Shown here: one piece after another, positions 33,887 to 43,580 of the stretch | Numbering within the stretch: the first letter of the stretch is position 1 | Layout of the letters: each line of letters begins with the position of its first letter | Source: an uncultured Dysgonomonas sp. | Lineage (GTDB): Bacteria > Bacteroidota > Bacteroidia > Bacteroidales > Dysgonomonadaceae | Assembly (NCBI RefSeq): GCF_934668725.1 | Contig: NZ_CAKUOF010000014.1 | Location: 1 to 64,000 of the forward strand | DNA length: 64,000 nt | Direction of reading: 5' to 3' | Notes under the pieces: model-generated | Database searches by the model: none | Seen by the model: only the letters and a program-made list of their open reading frames with translations | Told to the model about the DNA's origin: nothing | Translations under genes and position numbers: made by a program

Positions 33887-35887
33887 ATGATAGACCAACT
33901 TACGATAGATAGGATAATGGAGGCAGCACGCATCGAAGATGTTGTAGCCGAATTTGTTACGCTTAAGAAAAAAGGGGTTAATTTCGTTGGGTTATGTCCG
34001 TTTCACTCTGATAAAACTCCTTCGTTTTATGTATCCCCTTCCAAAAATATATGTAAATGTTTTGCATGTGGAGAGGGTGGGAGTGCGGTGCATTTCATCA
34101 TGAAACATGAGCAGCTTTCGTATTATGAAGCACTTCGCTATCTGGCTAAAAAGTATAATATCGAGATACAGGAAAAAGAACTCACCGAAGAGCAGAAGAA
34201 TGCTTATAATGAGCGTGAGAGTCTTTTTATCTTAAATGAGTATGCACGAAATTATTTTGTAAATACACTTCATCAGCATAGTGAAGGAAAGACTGTCGGA
34301 TTAAGTTATTTCCGAGAGCGGGGTTTTAGAGAAGATATTATAAAAAAATTTCAGCTTGGTTATAGCCTTGAGCAAAGAGATGCTTTCACGCAGGATGCAC
34401 TTAAGGGTGGATTTAATAAAGATTATTTGGTTAGAACTGGTCTGACTATAGAAGGTGATAACTATATGGTCGACCGCTTCCGTGGTCGTGTTATGTTTCC
34501 CGTCCATACGCTTTCCGGTAAAGTAGTTGCTTTTGGTGGACGGATTCTTAAAAAAGCAGAGAATACCGGTAAGTATGTAAATTCGCCCGAAAGTGACATT
34601 TACCATAAGAGTGACCAATTATACGGAATCTATTTTGCGAAACAAGCTATTTCAAAAGCCGATTGTTGCTTTCTGGTAGAAGGTTATACCGATGTTATTT
34701 CGATGCATCAGGCAGGTATAGAGAATGTTGTTTCGTCTTCGGGTACAGCTTTGACCATCGGACAGATAAAACTAATTCACCGTTTTACACCGAATATAAC
34801 CGTTATTTATGATGGTGATGCGGCGGGAATTAAAGCAGCCTTAAGAGGAATTGACTTATTGTTAGAGGATGGAATGAATATCAAAGTAGTTCTTCTGCCA
34901 AATGGAGAAGATCCGGACTCGTTCTCGCAAAAACAAAATGCTGAATCATTTACTAATTATATAAAGCAGCATGAGGTCGATTTTATTCGTTTCAAAACGC
35001 AACTCTTATTAGATGATGCAGGTGAAGATCCGATCAAAAGAGCTTCGCTTATTTCGGATATTGTGAATAGTATATCTATTATTCCTGATGGCATTATACG
35101 CTCTGTATATACTCGTGATTGTAGCGTATTATTAGGAGTAGATGAAAGGGTTTTGATAAATGAGGTTAATAAGAAACGTTTGGCTTATCTGGAAAAAGAG
35201 GGGCAAAAACAGCCACAGCAAGGTAATATACTTCCTGTTGAAGATGATTACCCTCCTTTAAATATTCCCGAAGAATTTCAACCCCCAATAGTAAAAAAAT
35301 CACCTTTCGATAAATTTGAACTGGCTATCTTATACTATGTTGTTAGATATGGTATGTTGCAAATGATTCAACGTGAGCAGGAGGAGGGAGAAGAGCCTCA
35401 TGATGATATAACTGTGCTTGAGTATATTAAATTCGATTTGGAGCGAGATGGTTTGTGGTTTCAAAATGTACTTTATAAAGCAATTCTGGATGAAGCTGTC
35501 AGTCTGATGGATGATCCTAATTTTATACCTGCCCGTTATTTTCTGGCTCATCCAAAGCAGGAAATAAGCCGTTTAACAGCCAGTTTACTAGAGGATAGAT
35601 ATGAGTTGAGCAAAGTACACACGAAACAGTATGGTGACGTTAAAAAGGAGGAAACTCCTATGGCTGAAGAAAAGCATTTAGAAACCTCTGTGCCTCGTGT
35701 CCTTATAGAGTTGAAAGATGCTTTTATTACGCATCAAATGAAGATGATTAAGGAACAGATGAAGCAGTTGCACAAGTCCGGAGATTCTGATGCGTCAATA
35801 GCTCTTATGCAGCAGTTAAAAGATCTTAGTGCTATAAAAAATGCTTTGGCAAAAGTATTAGGCGAGCGGGTTATACTCCGTTATTAG
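33887..35887 (+). CDS. dnaG: DNA primase
   Basis: Synthesises RNA primers at the replication fork. From ATG 33887 the product is 666 residues. A zinc-binding domain has CPFHSDKTPSFYVSPSKNIC and CFACGEGG near residues 38-66. The RNA polymerase domain with TOPRIM motifs FLVEGYTDVISMHQAG and IYDGDAAGIKAA follows at about 250-330. The C-terminal part, rich in Gln and acidic residues, should contact the replicative helicase. The frame continues upstream to 33857, but ATG 33887 is preceded by GGAGG at 33876-33880, a strong ribosome-binding site unusual for this phylum, and gives the normal DnaG N terminus. Confidence 0.95.
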   Translation: MIDQLTIDRIMEAARIEDVVAEFVTLKKKGVNFVGLCPFHSDKTPSFYVSPSKNICKCFACGEGGSAVHFIMKHEQLSYYEALRYLAKKYNIEIQEKELTEEQKNAYNERESLFILNEYARNYFVNTLHQHSEGKTVGLSYFRERGFREDIIKKFQLGYSLEQRDAFTQDALKGGFNKDYLVRTGLTIEGDNYMVDRFRGRVMFPVHTLSGKVVAFGGRILKKAENTGKYVNSPESDIYHKSDQLYGIYFAKQAISKADCCFLVEGYTDVISMHQAGIENVVSSSGTALTIGQIKLIHRFTPNITVIYDGDAAGIKAALRGIDLLLEDGMNIKVVLLPNGEDPDSFSQKQNAESFTNYIKQHEVDFIRFKTQLLLDDAGEDPIKRASLISDIVNSISIIPDGIIRSVYTRDCSVLLGVDERVLINEVNKKRLAYLEKEGQKQPQQGNILPVEDDYPPLNIPEEFQPPIVKKSPFDKFELAILYYVVRYGMLQMIQREQEEGEEPHDDITVLEYIKFDLERDGLWFQNVLYKAILDEAVSLMDDPNFIPARYFLAHPKQEISRLTASLLEDRYELSKVHTKQYGDVKKEETPMAEEKHLETSVPRVLIELKDAFITHQMKMIKEQMKQLHKSGDSDASIALMQQLKDLSAIKNALAKVLGERVILRY

Positions 35888-35901
35888 AGTTTGAGAGTAG
35901 T

Positions 35902-35951
35902 AATAAAATAATCCCTTGGAAATAAATAGATTTACAAGGGATTATTTTATT
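35902..35951. terminator. Bidirectional terminator between dnaG and lpxA
   Basis: A perfect 17-bp stem (35902-35918 with 35935-35951) with a 16-base loop lies between two convergent genes and can terminate both. Confidence 0.85.
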
Positions 35952-35970
35952 AAAAGATTGTATAATTCTA

Positions 35971-36753
35971 TTACAGATATCCTCTTACGATGCCTCGTGG
36001 AGAGTTCTTTATGAATTCTACGATTAATTGAGATTCAGGTGTTTTTTCTAACTCTTGCTCAATTTTTGCCGTAGCATCGGAAAAATTATACCCTGATTGG
36101 TAAATCAAACGATAGATCTCTTGTATTTGGTTGATTTGCTCATTCGTAAATCCTCTTCGGCGTAAGCCTACTAAGTTGATTCCTGCATAAGCTACTGGGT
36201 CACGACCTGCAATAATATAGGGAGGAATATCTTTACCTAATCGAGTTCCACCTTGTATCATTACATGTTTTCCGATACGGGTAAATTGATGTACTAATAC
36301 ACCTCCGCTTAATATGGCAAAATCGTCAACTTCAACCTCTCCTGCCAATTGAGTTGCATTACCTATTATGACGTTATTTTGTATAATACAATCATGCGCA
36401 ACATGGCTGTAAGCCATAAGCAAGCAGTTATCTCCTACAATTGTTTTTCCCTTTGAGTCGGTTCCCCGGCTTATCGTGACACATTCTCTTATCGTTGTAT
36501 TGTTTCCTACAATTGCAATGGAATCTTCTCCGTGAAATTTTAAATCCTGTGGTATTCCAGATACTACGGCACCCGGATAGATTGTACACTTTTCGCCGAT
36601 ACGAGCTCCGGATCTGATATTTGCATTCGACATAACAAATGTGCCATCACCAATTACAGTATTGTCGTCAATATATGCAAATGGTTCTATGGTAACGTCT
36701 TTGCCTATTTGGGCATTTGGATGTACGAATGCGTTGGACGATATATTTGACAT
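35971..36753 (-). CDS. lpxA: Acyl-ACP:UDP-N-acetylglucosamine O-acyltransferase
   Basis: First enzyme of lipid A synthesis, transferring a 3-hydroxyacyl chain to UDP-GlcNAc in the cytoplasm. The 260-residue product is a left-handed parallel beta helix of hexapeptide repeats from residue 1 to about 190, with the catalytic His region YSHVAHDCIIQNN near residue 115 and the GRDPVAYAGINLVGLRRRG block near residue 195. It is the last gene of the lpxD-lpxC/fabZ-lpxA cluster, starting 13 bases after the lpxC-fabZ stop. Confidence 0.97.
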   Translation of the reverse strand: MSNISSNAFVHPNAQIGKDVTIEPFAYIDDNTVIGDGTFVMSNANIRSGARIGEKCTIYPGAVVSGIPQDLKFHGEDSIAIVGNNTTIRECVTISRGTDSKGKTIVGDNCLLMAYSHVAHDCIIQNNVIIGNATQLAGEVEVDDFAILSGGVLVHQFTRIGKHVMIQGGTRLGKDIPPYIIAGRDPVAYAGINLVGLRRRGFTNEQINQIQEIYRLIYQSGYNFSDATAKIEQELEKTPESQLIVEFIKNSPRGIVRGYL

Positions 36754-36766
36754 ATCAAATTTTAAA

Positions 36767-38152
36767 TTATTTATTTTTTACAATTTGCGCGGTGAATTCA
36801 GCTTCAGAAACGACCTTTTCTCCTACAAAAGCATAGCCTTTCATATTGGCTATTCCACGTCTTATCTCAGATGTGAAATCAAGTCTGAAAATTAGTGTGT
36901 CACCGGGTACTACCTTTTGACGGAATTTTACGTTGTCTATTTTCAAGAAGTAGGTTGAATACCTTTCGGGTTCATCTACTCTGGCCAGCACTAATACACC
37001 TCCAATTTGAGCCATTGCTTCTATTTGCAGTACTCCGGGCATTACAGGCTCCTGAGGAAAATGTCCTTGGAAGAAAGGTTCATTAGTAGTAATGTTTTTT
37101 ACTCCAACAATATGTTGTTGCCCTATCTCGATAATTTTATCAACCATCAGGAATGGGTATCTGTGAGGTAATAGTTCCTTTATTTTATTGATGTCTAGAA
37201 TGGGTTCCTTGGTTACATCATAAACAGGAGGTTGTACATCATTTTGCTTGATTTGCTTACGAATCAGACGAGCCATTTGATTGTTGATCTTATGACCGGG
37301 GCGTGTAGCTATCACACGGCCTTTAATCGGCTTACCGATAAGAGCCATATCTCCGATAATGTCAAGTAGTTTATGGCGTGCAGGTTCATTAGGAGACTGA
37401 ATAGGTTTATTATTTATATACCCAAGTTCTGAGGCATTTTTATGAGCCACTCCTAAAAGGTCCCCTAATTTATCTAATGCTTCTTGAGATATCTGTCTTT
37501 CATATATTACAATAGCATTGTCTAAATCCCCACCTTTTATCAAACCCGCTTCGAGTAATTGTTGAATATCTCTGACAAAAACAAATGTTCTTGCACTTGC
37601 TATTTCTTTCTCGAAGTCGTTCAAGTCATCAAGTGAAGCCGATTGATTAGGAATATAGGTTGACTCGAATTCGATGAAAGAATTTACACAGAAATTTTCA
37701 TCGGGCAGAAGGATCAATTTTGAACCTGTTGCTTCATCGCGAACTTCCATTTTCCTGCGAACAATATAAAAATCACGATCAGCTTCTTGCTCTACCAGAC
37801 CTACTCTCTTTATAGCTTCAACATATTTTATAGCACTTCCATCAAGTATCGGAAATTCGGGAGCGTTTACTTCTATCAAACAGTTGTCAACGTTCAAGGC
37901 ATATAAAGCAGACATAGCATGTTCTACTGTACTGACCTGAATATCTCCTTTGACAAGAACAGTTCCTCTTTGAGTTCCTCCTACATTCTCGGCAAGAGCG
38001 TCTATAACGGGCTCTCCTTCAAGATCTATTCTTTTGATCTTATATCCGTGGTTCTCAGGAGCAGGATTAAATTTTATAGTAATGGGTAACCCCGTGTGTA
38101 ATCCTTTTCCTTGTAGAGAAAAACTCTCTTTTAGTGTTTTCTGTCTTTCCAT
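36767..38152 (-). CDS. lpxC-fabZ: Bifunctional UDP-3-O-acyl-N-acetylglucosamine deacetylase / 3-hydroxyacyl-ACP dehydratase
   Basis: A 461-residue fusion. Residues 1-310 are LpxC, the zinc-dependent committed step of lipid A synthesis, with VSTVEHAMSALYAL near residue 75 and RHKLLDIIGDMALIG near residue 255. Residues about 320-461 are FabZ, the dehydratase of fatty-acid elongation, with LLPHRYPFLMVDKI near residue 325 (catalytic His) and GHFPQEPVMPGVLQIEAMAQ near residue 365 (catalytic Glu). The fusion is a known Bacteroidota arrangement that couples the use of hydroxyacyl-ACP. Both active sites look intact. Confidence 0.97.
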   Translation of the reverse strand: MERQKTLKESFSLQGKGLHTGLPITIKFNPAPENHGYKIKRIDLEGEPVIDALAENVGGTQRGTVLVKGDIQVSTVEHAMSALYALNVDNCLIEVNAPEFPILDGSAIKYVEAIKRVGLVEQEADRDFYIVRRKMEVRDEATGSKLILLPDENFCVNSFIEFESTYIPNQSASLDDLNDFEKEIASARTFVFVRDIQQLLEAGLIKGGDLDNAIVIYERQISQEALDKLGDLLGVAHKNASELGYINNKPIQSPNEPARHKLLDIIGDMALIGKPIKGRVIATRPGHKINNQMARLIRKQIKQNDVQPPVYDVTKEPILDINKIKELLPHRYPFLMVDKIIEIGQQHIVGVKNITTNEPFFQGHFPQEPVMPGVLQIEAMAQIGGVLVLARVDEPERYSTYFLKIDNVKFRQKVVPGDTLIFRLDFTSEIRRGIANMKGYAFVGEKVVSEAEFTAQIVKNK

Positions 38153-38273
38153 CTTAATCTTTTATACAAATCTCTTAGGAGATGTTGTCTTATTTAAGTA
38201 ACGTTAAATATCTATTGTTATTTCTTTATTATAATTGTCTCTAATTAACCGGACAGAAGTCAGGTGCTAAAGA

Positions 38274-39320
38274 CTATTTGTTTTGTTCAGCTTTTAATTG
38301 TTGTATCTCTTTTTCAAGTTGAGCAATCTGCCTGTACATGTCAGGTAGTTTAGGGAATATGATACTCGACTTGAAAAAATCTTTTACAGGAATAGCAGGT
38401 GCCCCCATTATTTTAGCATCATCTTTAATATTACTGATTATGCCAGATTGGGCTCCGATATTAACATTATTGCCTATTGTAATATGTCCGCCTAGACCAA
38501 CTTGCCCACCAAACATACAATGTTCCCCTATTTTTGTTGAACCGGATACTCCAACTTGAGAGGCCATAACTGTATTGGCTCCTATCTCTACATTGTGGGC
38601 TATCTGGATAAGGTTGTCTAACTTTACACCTTGTCGGATAATGGTTGCATCCATTACAGCTCTGTCTATAGTCGTGTTAGCACCTATTTCGACATCGTCT
38701 TCAATAATTACGATGCCCATTTGAGGAATTTTCTTATATATATCACCCTCAGGTGCAAAACCGAAGCCATCGGATCCGATTACAGCTCCTGCATGAATAA
38801 TACAATTGCTTCCTATTTTTGAGCCGGGATATATCTTCACTCCGGGATATAATATTGTATTATTCCCTATTGTACAACCTTCACCAATATATACTTGTGG
38901 ATGTATCTGGGTATCGTTTCCTATAGTTGTATTCTCTGCTATGTATGCAAAAGCTCCGACATATATATCACTACCAAGTTTTGCACTCTCTGCTACAAAA
39001 CTCATTGGTTCGATCCCCTTTTTCTTCGGTTTCGATTTTTCAACCATATCCAATAACATTGCTAACGCTGCATATGCATTGAATACTCTTATTAAAGTAG
39101 CTTTTACAGGTTTATCGGCAACAAAATCACTATTTACCAAAACAATACTTGAATCTGTTGTGTAAATGTAGTTTGTATATTTGGGGTTAGCCAAAAATGA
39201 TAAAGAACCGGGTTTTCCTTCTTCTATTTTAGAAAAATCACTAACTTGTACATTAGGGTCACCTTCAATTGTACCCTTCAGAAAATCAGCAATTTGTTGA
39301 GCCGTGAATGAAAGTTGCAT
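38274..39320 (-). CDS. lpxD: UDP-3-O-(3-hydroxyacyl)glucosamine N-acyltransferase
   Basis: Third enzyme of lipid A synthesis, N-acylating UDP-3-O-acylglucosamine. The 348-residue product has a uridine-binding N-terminal domain (1-110, with SFLANPKYTNYIYTTDSSI). A left-handed beta helix follows at about 111-310, with the catalytic His segment LDNLIQIAHNVEIGAN near residue 240. The final 30 residues form a coiled-coil helix, YRQIAQLEKEIQQLKAE. It is the first gene of the lipid A cluster. A 121-base gap before lpxC-fabZ might hold a second promoter, but none is clear. Confidence 0.97.
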   Translation of the reverse strand: MQLSFTAQQIADFLKGTIEGDPNVQVSDFSKIEEGKPGSLSFLANPKYTNYIYTTDSSIVLVNSDFVADKPVKATLIRVFNAYAALAMLLDMVEKSKPKKKGIEPMSFVAESAKLGSDIYVGAFAYIAENTTIGNDTQIHPQVYIGEGCTIGNNTILYPGVKIYPGSKIGSNCIIHAGAVIGSDGFGFAPEGDIYKKIPQMGIVIIEDDVEIGANTTIDRAVMDATIIRQGVKLDNLIQIAHNVEIGANTVMASQVGVSGSTKIGEHCMFGGQVGLGGHITIGNNVNIGAQSGIISNIKDDAKIMGAPAIPVKDFFKSSIIFPKLPDMYRQIAQLEKEIQQLKAEQNK

Positions 39321-39444
39321 AAATAGGTCGAATATTCGATAAATATTGTTTTAAACTGCGAAATAAGGAATAATTTTCCAATAATGATGTTTTTTTGCCC
39401 AGAAAATACTAGTTTGCATGCTAATATAATCTTTATTAATTAAT

Positions 39445-40446
39445 TCAACAGGTTAAAAGGCAGCAAGAAAAGTATATTAATATGAGAATATAAAAGATTA
39501 TTATTTTCCATTTTTGTTCAGCCAGAGTGAAAAAATGAGCCAATAGAATTGTTATGCTACAAGACAGGATATAAAGGTTAAGCGTAGAATCTAAAATTAA
39601 AAAGAAAAACGCGATGATCGAAAAAAGTGATGTGATGTGCAAGAACTGGATATTGGCACGGATTCTGATTTTATCTCTAAAAGAGTTAGCCTGATAATCT
39701 AGAGATATAATAATTAATAGAATGAGGGCAATTGCAACTAATAATCCTTCTCCTAATAAGGAAATCGTTTCAATGGAATTATTCAGTAAAGGATATAGTT
39801 GTTCAAACGGATATAAGAATCCGGAGATATTATTTTGCCAAAGGAAAAAGACAAAGGTAAGCCAATATATTGTAGCGACTCCTAATATTGAAATTATAAG
39901 ATTCTTGAATTTAAAGATTCGCATCAAACTAAATCCAATCCAAAAAATAGGAAGATACATTAAGAAATAGAACGAGAATAAACTGCTGGCTCCTATTACA
40001 AATCCAATTGCGTAAGTATTTCTGTTACCGGTTTTATCTTGATAAGATGAGTAAAGTAAATCTGTACATATAAGAAAGGCCAATGTGGATACATAGTAGG
40101 GTGTCATATATATAAAGACTGGATGAGAACTAAGGATTAGGCTCCCGAATATATATATAAGATAAGTCCTGCTTCTAATTAATCCATGCTTAGCATTTAA
40201 TTGGGAGGCGTAAAATGATATTGCAAATACGAATAGTGTGCTGATTGTGAATGAAATGGTTCCGGAAGATAAGAAGCTTGTTAAGGTTTTTGTCCATAAA
40301 TATCCTTCACCGATATATTCGTCGCAATGGTTTGCATCTGTAAAATAAAAAATAACTAAACGTATAACTATCGTTAAGAGTATAGAAAATAGTACAAGGT
40401 TCTTATTTTCTACAATATTTCTCTTATACAGTTTTATTGCATCCAT
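39445..40446 (-). CDS. Polytopic membrane protein of unknown function
   Basis: I do not recognise the family. The 333-residue protein has about nine hydrophobic segments and very few charged residues outside loops. The first extracytoplasmic loop contains FTDANHCDEYIGEGYLWTK near residues 36-55, an acidic and aromatic stretch that could hold a substrate, as in GT-C enzymes, but no motif confirms this. The start codon lies 23 bases after the purD stop on the same strand, which suggests co-transcription with purD. No functional tie to purine synthesis is evident. Confidence 0.75.
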   Translation of the reverse strand: MDAIKLYKRNIVENKNLVLFSILLTIVIRLVIFYFTDANHCDEYIGEGYLWTKTLTSFLSSGTISFTISTLFVFAISFYASQLNAKHGLIRSRTYLIYIFGSLILSSHPVFIYMTPYYVSTLAFLICTDLLYSSYQDKTGNRNTYAIGFVIGASSLFSFYFLMYLPIFWIGFSLMRIFKFKNLIISILGVATIYWLTFVFFLWQNNISGFLYPFEQLYPLLNNSIETISLLGEGLLVAIALILLIIISLDYQANSFRDKIRIRANIQFLHITSLFSIIAFFFLILDSTLNLYILSCSITILLAHFFTLAEQKWKIIIFYILILIYFSCCLLTC

Positions 40447-40469
40447 TTGTAATTGGGTCAGTTTACATT

Positions 40470-41741
40470 TTATTTTAAGTCGAAACCTATATCTTTTCTG
40501 TAATATTTGCCATCAAAACACACTTTCTCTGCATTTGAAAATGATTTGTTAAGAGCCTCATCTTTACTATTACCATATGAGCTAATAGCAATTACACGTC
40601 CTCCATTAGTTGTAATTGAATGCTTATCTGCGATTGTTCCAGCATGAAATACGATGCTGTCATTGACAGATTCTAAACCAGAAATAATTTTTCCCTTCTC
40701 ATAATCGCCGGGATATCCTCCTGATACAAGCATAACAGTTGTAGCATAACGATTGTCTATCTCCAGTCTTTTTTTATCTAAAGATTCGCTTGCAACACCT
40801 TCCAGAAGATCAACCAAGTCCGATTTTATTCGGAGCATAACAACTTCTGTTTCGGGATCTCCCATACGAACATTGTATTCGATAACCATTGGTTCGCCTC
40901 CAACTTCTATGAGTCCGATAAAAATAAAGCCCTTATATATAATGTTGTCTTTTTGTAAGCCTTCAACCGTTGGTCGTACTATTCTTTCTTCTACCTTTTT
41001 CATAAAGGTGTCATCTGCAAAAGATACGGGAGAAACAGCCCCCATACCTCCGGTATTGAGACCGGTATCTCCTTCCCCAATACGTTTGTAATCTTTGGCG
41101 ACCGGTAGTATTTTATACGATTTTCCATCGGTTAAAACAAATACCGAGCATTCTATTCCGGATAGGAATTCTTCTATCACAACTGTATTGCTTGCTGCAC
41201 CAAACATCCCTCCAAGCATGGCTTTGAGTTCTGTTTTGGCTTCGTTCAGATCATTTATAATGAGTACACCTTTACCTGCAGCCAAGCCGTCAGCCTTAAG
41301 TACATACGGAGCTTTCAGTTCTTCTAAGAATTTATACGCTTCGTCTATATTTTCATTAGTGAAGCTTTTGTACTGTGCTGTTGGTATATTGTGGCGCATC
41401 ATAAAACGCTTGGCGAAATCCTTGCTCCCTTCGAGTTCGGCTCCTAGTTTGGATGGTCCTATGACAGGTATATGTTGAATATCTTTATCGTTAATGAAAA
41501 AGTCATAAATGCCTTTTACTAAAGGGTCTTCAGGGCCTACTACTACCATATCTATTTTTTTGTCGAGAACCTGTACTTTTACTGCGGAAAAATCGAGGGG
41601 TGAGATATTTAGATTCTCGGCTATTTGACCAATCCCTGCATTGCCGGGTGCCACGTAGAGTCTGTTGATTTTAGAGCTTTGTAATATTTTCCAAGCTAGA
41701 GCATGTTCTCGTCCTCCGCTACCTAATAGTAGAATATTCAT
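40470..41741 (-). CDS. purD: Phosphoribosylamine-glycine ligase
   Basis: Joins glycine to 5-phosphoribosylamine with ATP in purine synthesis. The 423-residue product starts MNILLLGSGGREHALAWKI, the family N terminus, followed by APGNAGIGQIAENLNI near residue 32. The ATP-grasp domain includes KADGLAAGKGVLI near residue 143 and VIEYNVRMGDPETEVVM near residue 283. The C-terminal domain has MLVSGGYPGDYEKG near residue 340. The 260 bases between purD and the next gene (41742-42001) hold its promoter and no gene. Confidence 0.97.
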   Translation of the reverse strand: MNILLLGSGGREHALAWKILQSSKINRLYVAPGNAGIGQIAENLNISPLDFSAVKVQVLDKKIDMVVVGPEDPLVKGIYDFFINDKDIQHIPVIGPSKLGAELEGSKDFAKRFMMRHNIPTAQYKSFTNENIDEAYKFLEELKAPYVLKADGLAAGKGVLIINDLNEAKTELKAMLGGMFGAASNTVVIEEFLSGIECSVFVLTDGKSYKILPVAKDYKRIGEGDTGLNTGGMGAVSPVSFADDTFMKKVEERIVRPTVEGLQKDNIIYKGFIFIGLIEVGGEPMVIEYNVRMGDPETEVVMLRIKSDLVDLLEGVASESLDKKRLEIDNRYATTVMLVSGGYPGDYEKGKIISGLESVNDSIVFHAGTIADKHSITTNGGRVIAISSYGNSKDEALNKSFSNAEKVCFDGKYYRKDIGFDLK

Positions 41742-41824
41742 AAAAGATATGAGTTTAAAGGTGATAAACCTGATTTTTGTCTATAAATATAAGTAAAAGT
41801 TTAATACTTATTCAATTTGGTTGA

Positions 41825-41832
41825 CAAAGGTA
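41825..41832 (-). promoter_or_regulatory. -7 promoter box of purD
   Basis: On the minus strand it reads TACCTTTG, matching TAnnTTTG, giving a leader of about 75 bases before purD. No purine riboswitch was recognised. Confidence 0.5.
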
Positions 41833-42001
41833 ATAATCTAAATTGGTATCTGCCAATTAGAAATATAGAATAAGAATAAGTAACAGAAAGTATTTAATCT
41901 CCTATTTTAAAGTTACAACGATAATTAGTGATTATACTTACTATGGGCTATAAATGTGTATGATGTTTTTAATGGTAGTCCCGGATACATATTTTTATAA
42001 T

Positions 42002-43258
42002 TCACGCATCTAGATTCTTCTCCCATTTGCTTACAACAGTTGTTGCTAGAGCATTTCCCAAAACATTTGTCATGCTGCGAGCCATATCGCAAAAGTGATC
42101 AATCGGAATTAGTAATGCAACGCCTTCGGGTGGTATGCCAAACATAGCACATGTCGCAACAATTATTATCAGCGATGCACGGGGAACCCCTGCTATTCCT
42201 TTGCTGGTAAGCATTAATACAAGAAGCATTACTAACTGGGAAGAGAGGCTCATCTCTACCCCATATAGCTGAGCAATGAATATACTTGCAAAAGTCATGT
42301 ACATCATGCTTCCATCGAGGTTGAAAGAGTAGCCCAATGGTAAAATAAAAGATACGATCTTAGGGTTACAGCCGAATTTTTCGAGTTCATCCACTAATTT
42401 TGGAAATACTGCTTCACTACTAGTCGTGGAAAATGCTATCAGAAGGGGACTTTTGATAGTTTTAATTAAAGAAAATACTTTCTTTCCCAAAATGATGTAA
42501 CCAACGAATATAAGTATGATCCAAAGTGAAATCATGCCTACAGCAAACGCTGCAAGGAAATTTGCATAAAGTTTGAATACTGATAGACCGTGTGAAGATA
42601 CAGCTGCTGTAATGGTTCCAAATACAGCGATTGGTGCAACCCACATAATATAACCTACAATTTTTAGTATTACATGAGTTATTATATCCAATGCCTTGCT
42701 TATAGAAGCTCCTTTTTCTCCAAAAGAGGCTAGAGCAACACCAAAAATAACTGCAAAAACTAATATTTGTAGTATTTCGTTGTTTGCTAAGGCTTCAAAT
42801 AAACTTTTAGGTATAACATGGTTTACAAATTCTGCGAGAGTTAGTTTTTGGCTGTTGGCTATGAGGTCTGAGGCATTTGCAGTATTACTGAGATCAAGAG
42901 TCGATGCATCTCCTGGTTTTAGTACGTTTATCCAGATAAGACCAACCAGCAATGACACTAAAGAGGCTGATATAAACCATAGCATGGCTTTTCCGCCTAC
43001 ACGACCTACCATTTTCATATCACCCATTTTGGAAATACCTACAACGATGGTGCAAAAGACAAGTGGTGCAACAATCATCTGAATGAGACGGATAAATATG
43101 GTTCCCAATAATTTTATATTTTCCGAGACTATTGTGATCGTTTTTAAGGAACAGAAACTGTGGACTAATTGTCCTGCTATTATCCCGAAAATTAAAGCTA
43201 GGAGGATGTAATAAAAAAGGAGATTGTTATTCGACTTGTTTTCTGTTGATGTTGCCAT
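42002..43258 (-). CDS. Dicarboxylate/amino acid:cation symporter (DAACS, GltP/DctA type)
   Basis: A 418-residue inner-membrane secondary transporter importing glutamate, aspartate or C4-dicarboxylates with protons or sodium. It has about eight membrane helices plus two re-entrant hairpins. Signature segments are the serine-rich AFSTTSSEAVFPKLVDEL near residue 278, SFNLDGSMMYM near residue 313 (the N-x-D-G motif) and SKGIAGVPRASLIII near residue 353. Substrate choice between dicarboxylates and amino acids cannot be decided with confidence. It appears monocistronic. Confidence 0.93.
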   Translation of the reverse strand: MATSTENKSNNNLLFYYILLALIFGIIAGQLVHSFCSLKTITIVSENIKLLGTIFIRLIQMIVAPLVFCTIVVGISKMGDMKMVGRVGGKAMLWFISASLVSLLVGLIWINVLKPGDASTLDLSNTANASDLIANSQKLTLAEFVNHVIPKSLFEALANNEILQILVFAVIFGVALASFGEKGASISKALDIITHVILKIVGYIMWVAPIAVFGTITAAVSSHGLSVFKLYANFLAAFAVGMISLWIILIFVGYIILGKKVFSLIKTIKSPLLIAFSTTSSEAVFPKLVDELEKFGCNPKIVSFILPLGYSFNLDGSMMYMTFASIFIAQLYGVEMSLSSQLVMLLVLMLTSKGIAGVPRASLIIIVATCAMFGIPPEGVALLIPIDHFCDMARSMTNVLGNALATTVVSKWEKNLDA

Positions 43259-43580
43259 TTGTTTTAAAAACGAGATTTGAGTTTGCTTTTGATTGTGAAT
43301 TGATTGTAAAATTATAAAAAATGTTTAATTATCTTTCTTTCTTATTGTTTTTTGATATGTCCTTTTGTTGAAAAAGTGATTTTTGAAGTTGTTTAATATA
43401 ACAAAAGGAGATATTTAATATCTCCTTTTGTTATCAACCTTTATCAGATGTGGTGTACTTCTTAATGAACCGTGCTATAATTTTCAGCTTAACAATCCTA
43501 TTTTCAGCGTTTTAGCTGTCGAATAATTCATTTGAAACATAATAGCATGTTTATTTGATATCTTTTTTGATTGATAACCA
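43259..43580. other. Intergenic region between ribE and the symporter gene
   Basis: About 320 bases with no gene. It contains the ribE terminator (43400-43432) and the AT-rich upstream region of the symporter gene. No clear TAnnTTTG box was found for the symporter. Confidence 0.5.
43400..43432 (-). terminator. Intrinsic terminator of ribE
   Basis: A 15-bp stem (43400-43414 with 43418-43432) encloses a three-base loop, 150 bases after the ribE stop and before the symporter gene. Confidence 0.65.

Noticed and set aside
36767..38152. LpxC-FabZ fusion as a novelty
   Set aside because: The fusion is a well-known Bacteroidota arrangement.
42860..42872. GAGGTCTGAGGC, similar to the recurrent element
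   Set aside because: It lies inside the symporter coding sequence, has no second half-site and no flanking similarity.
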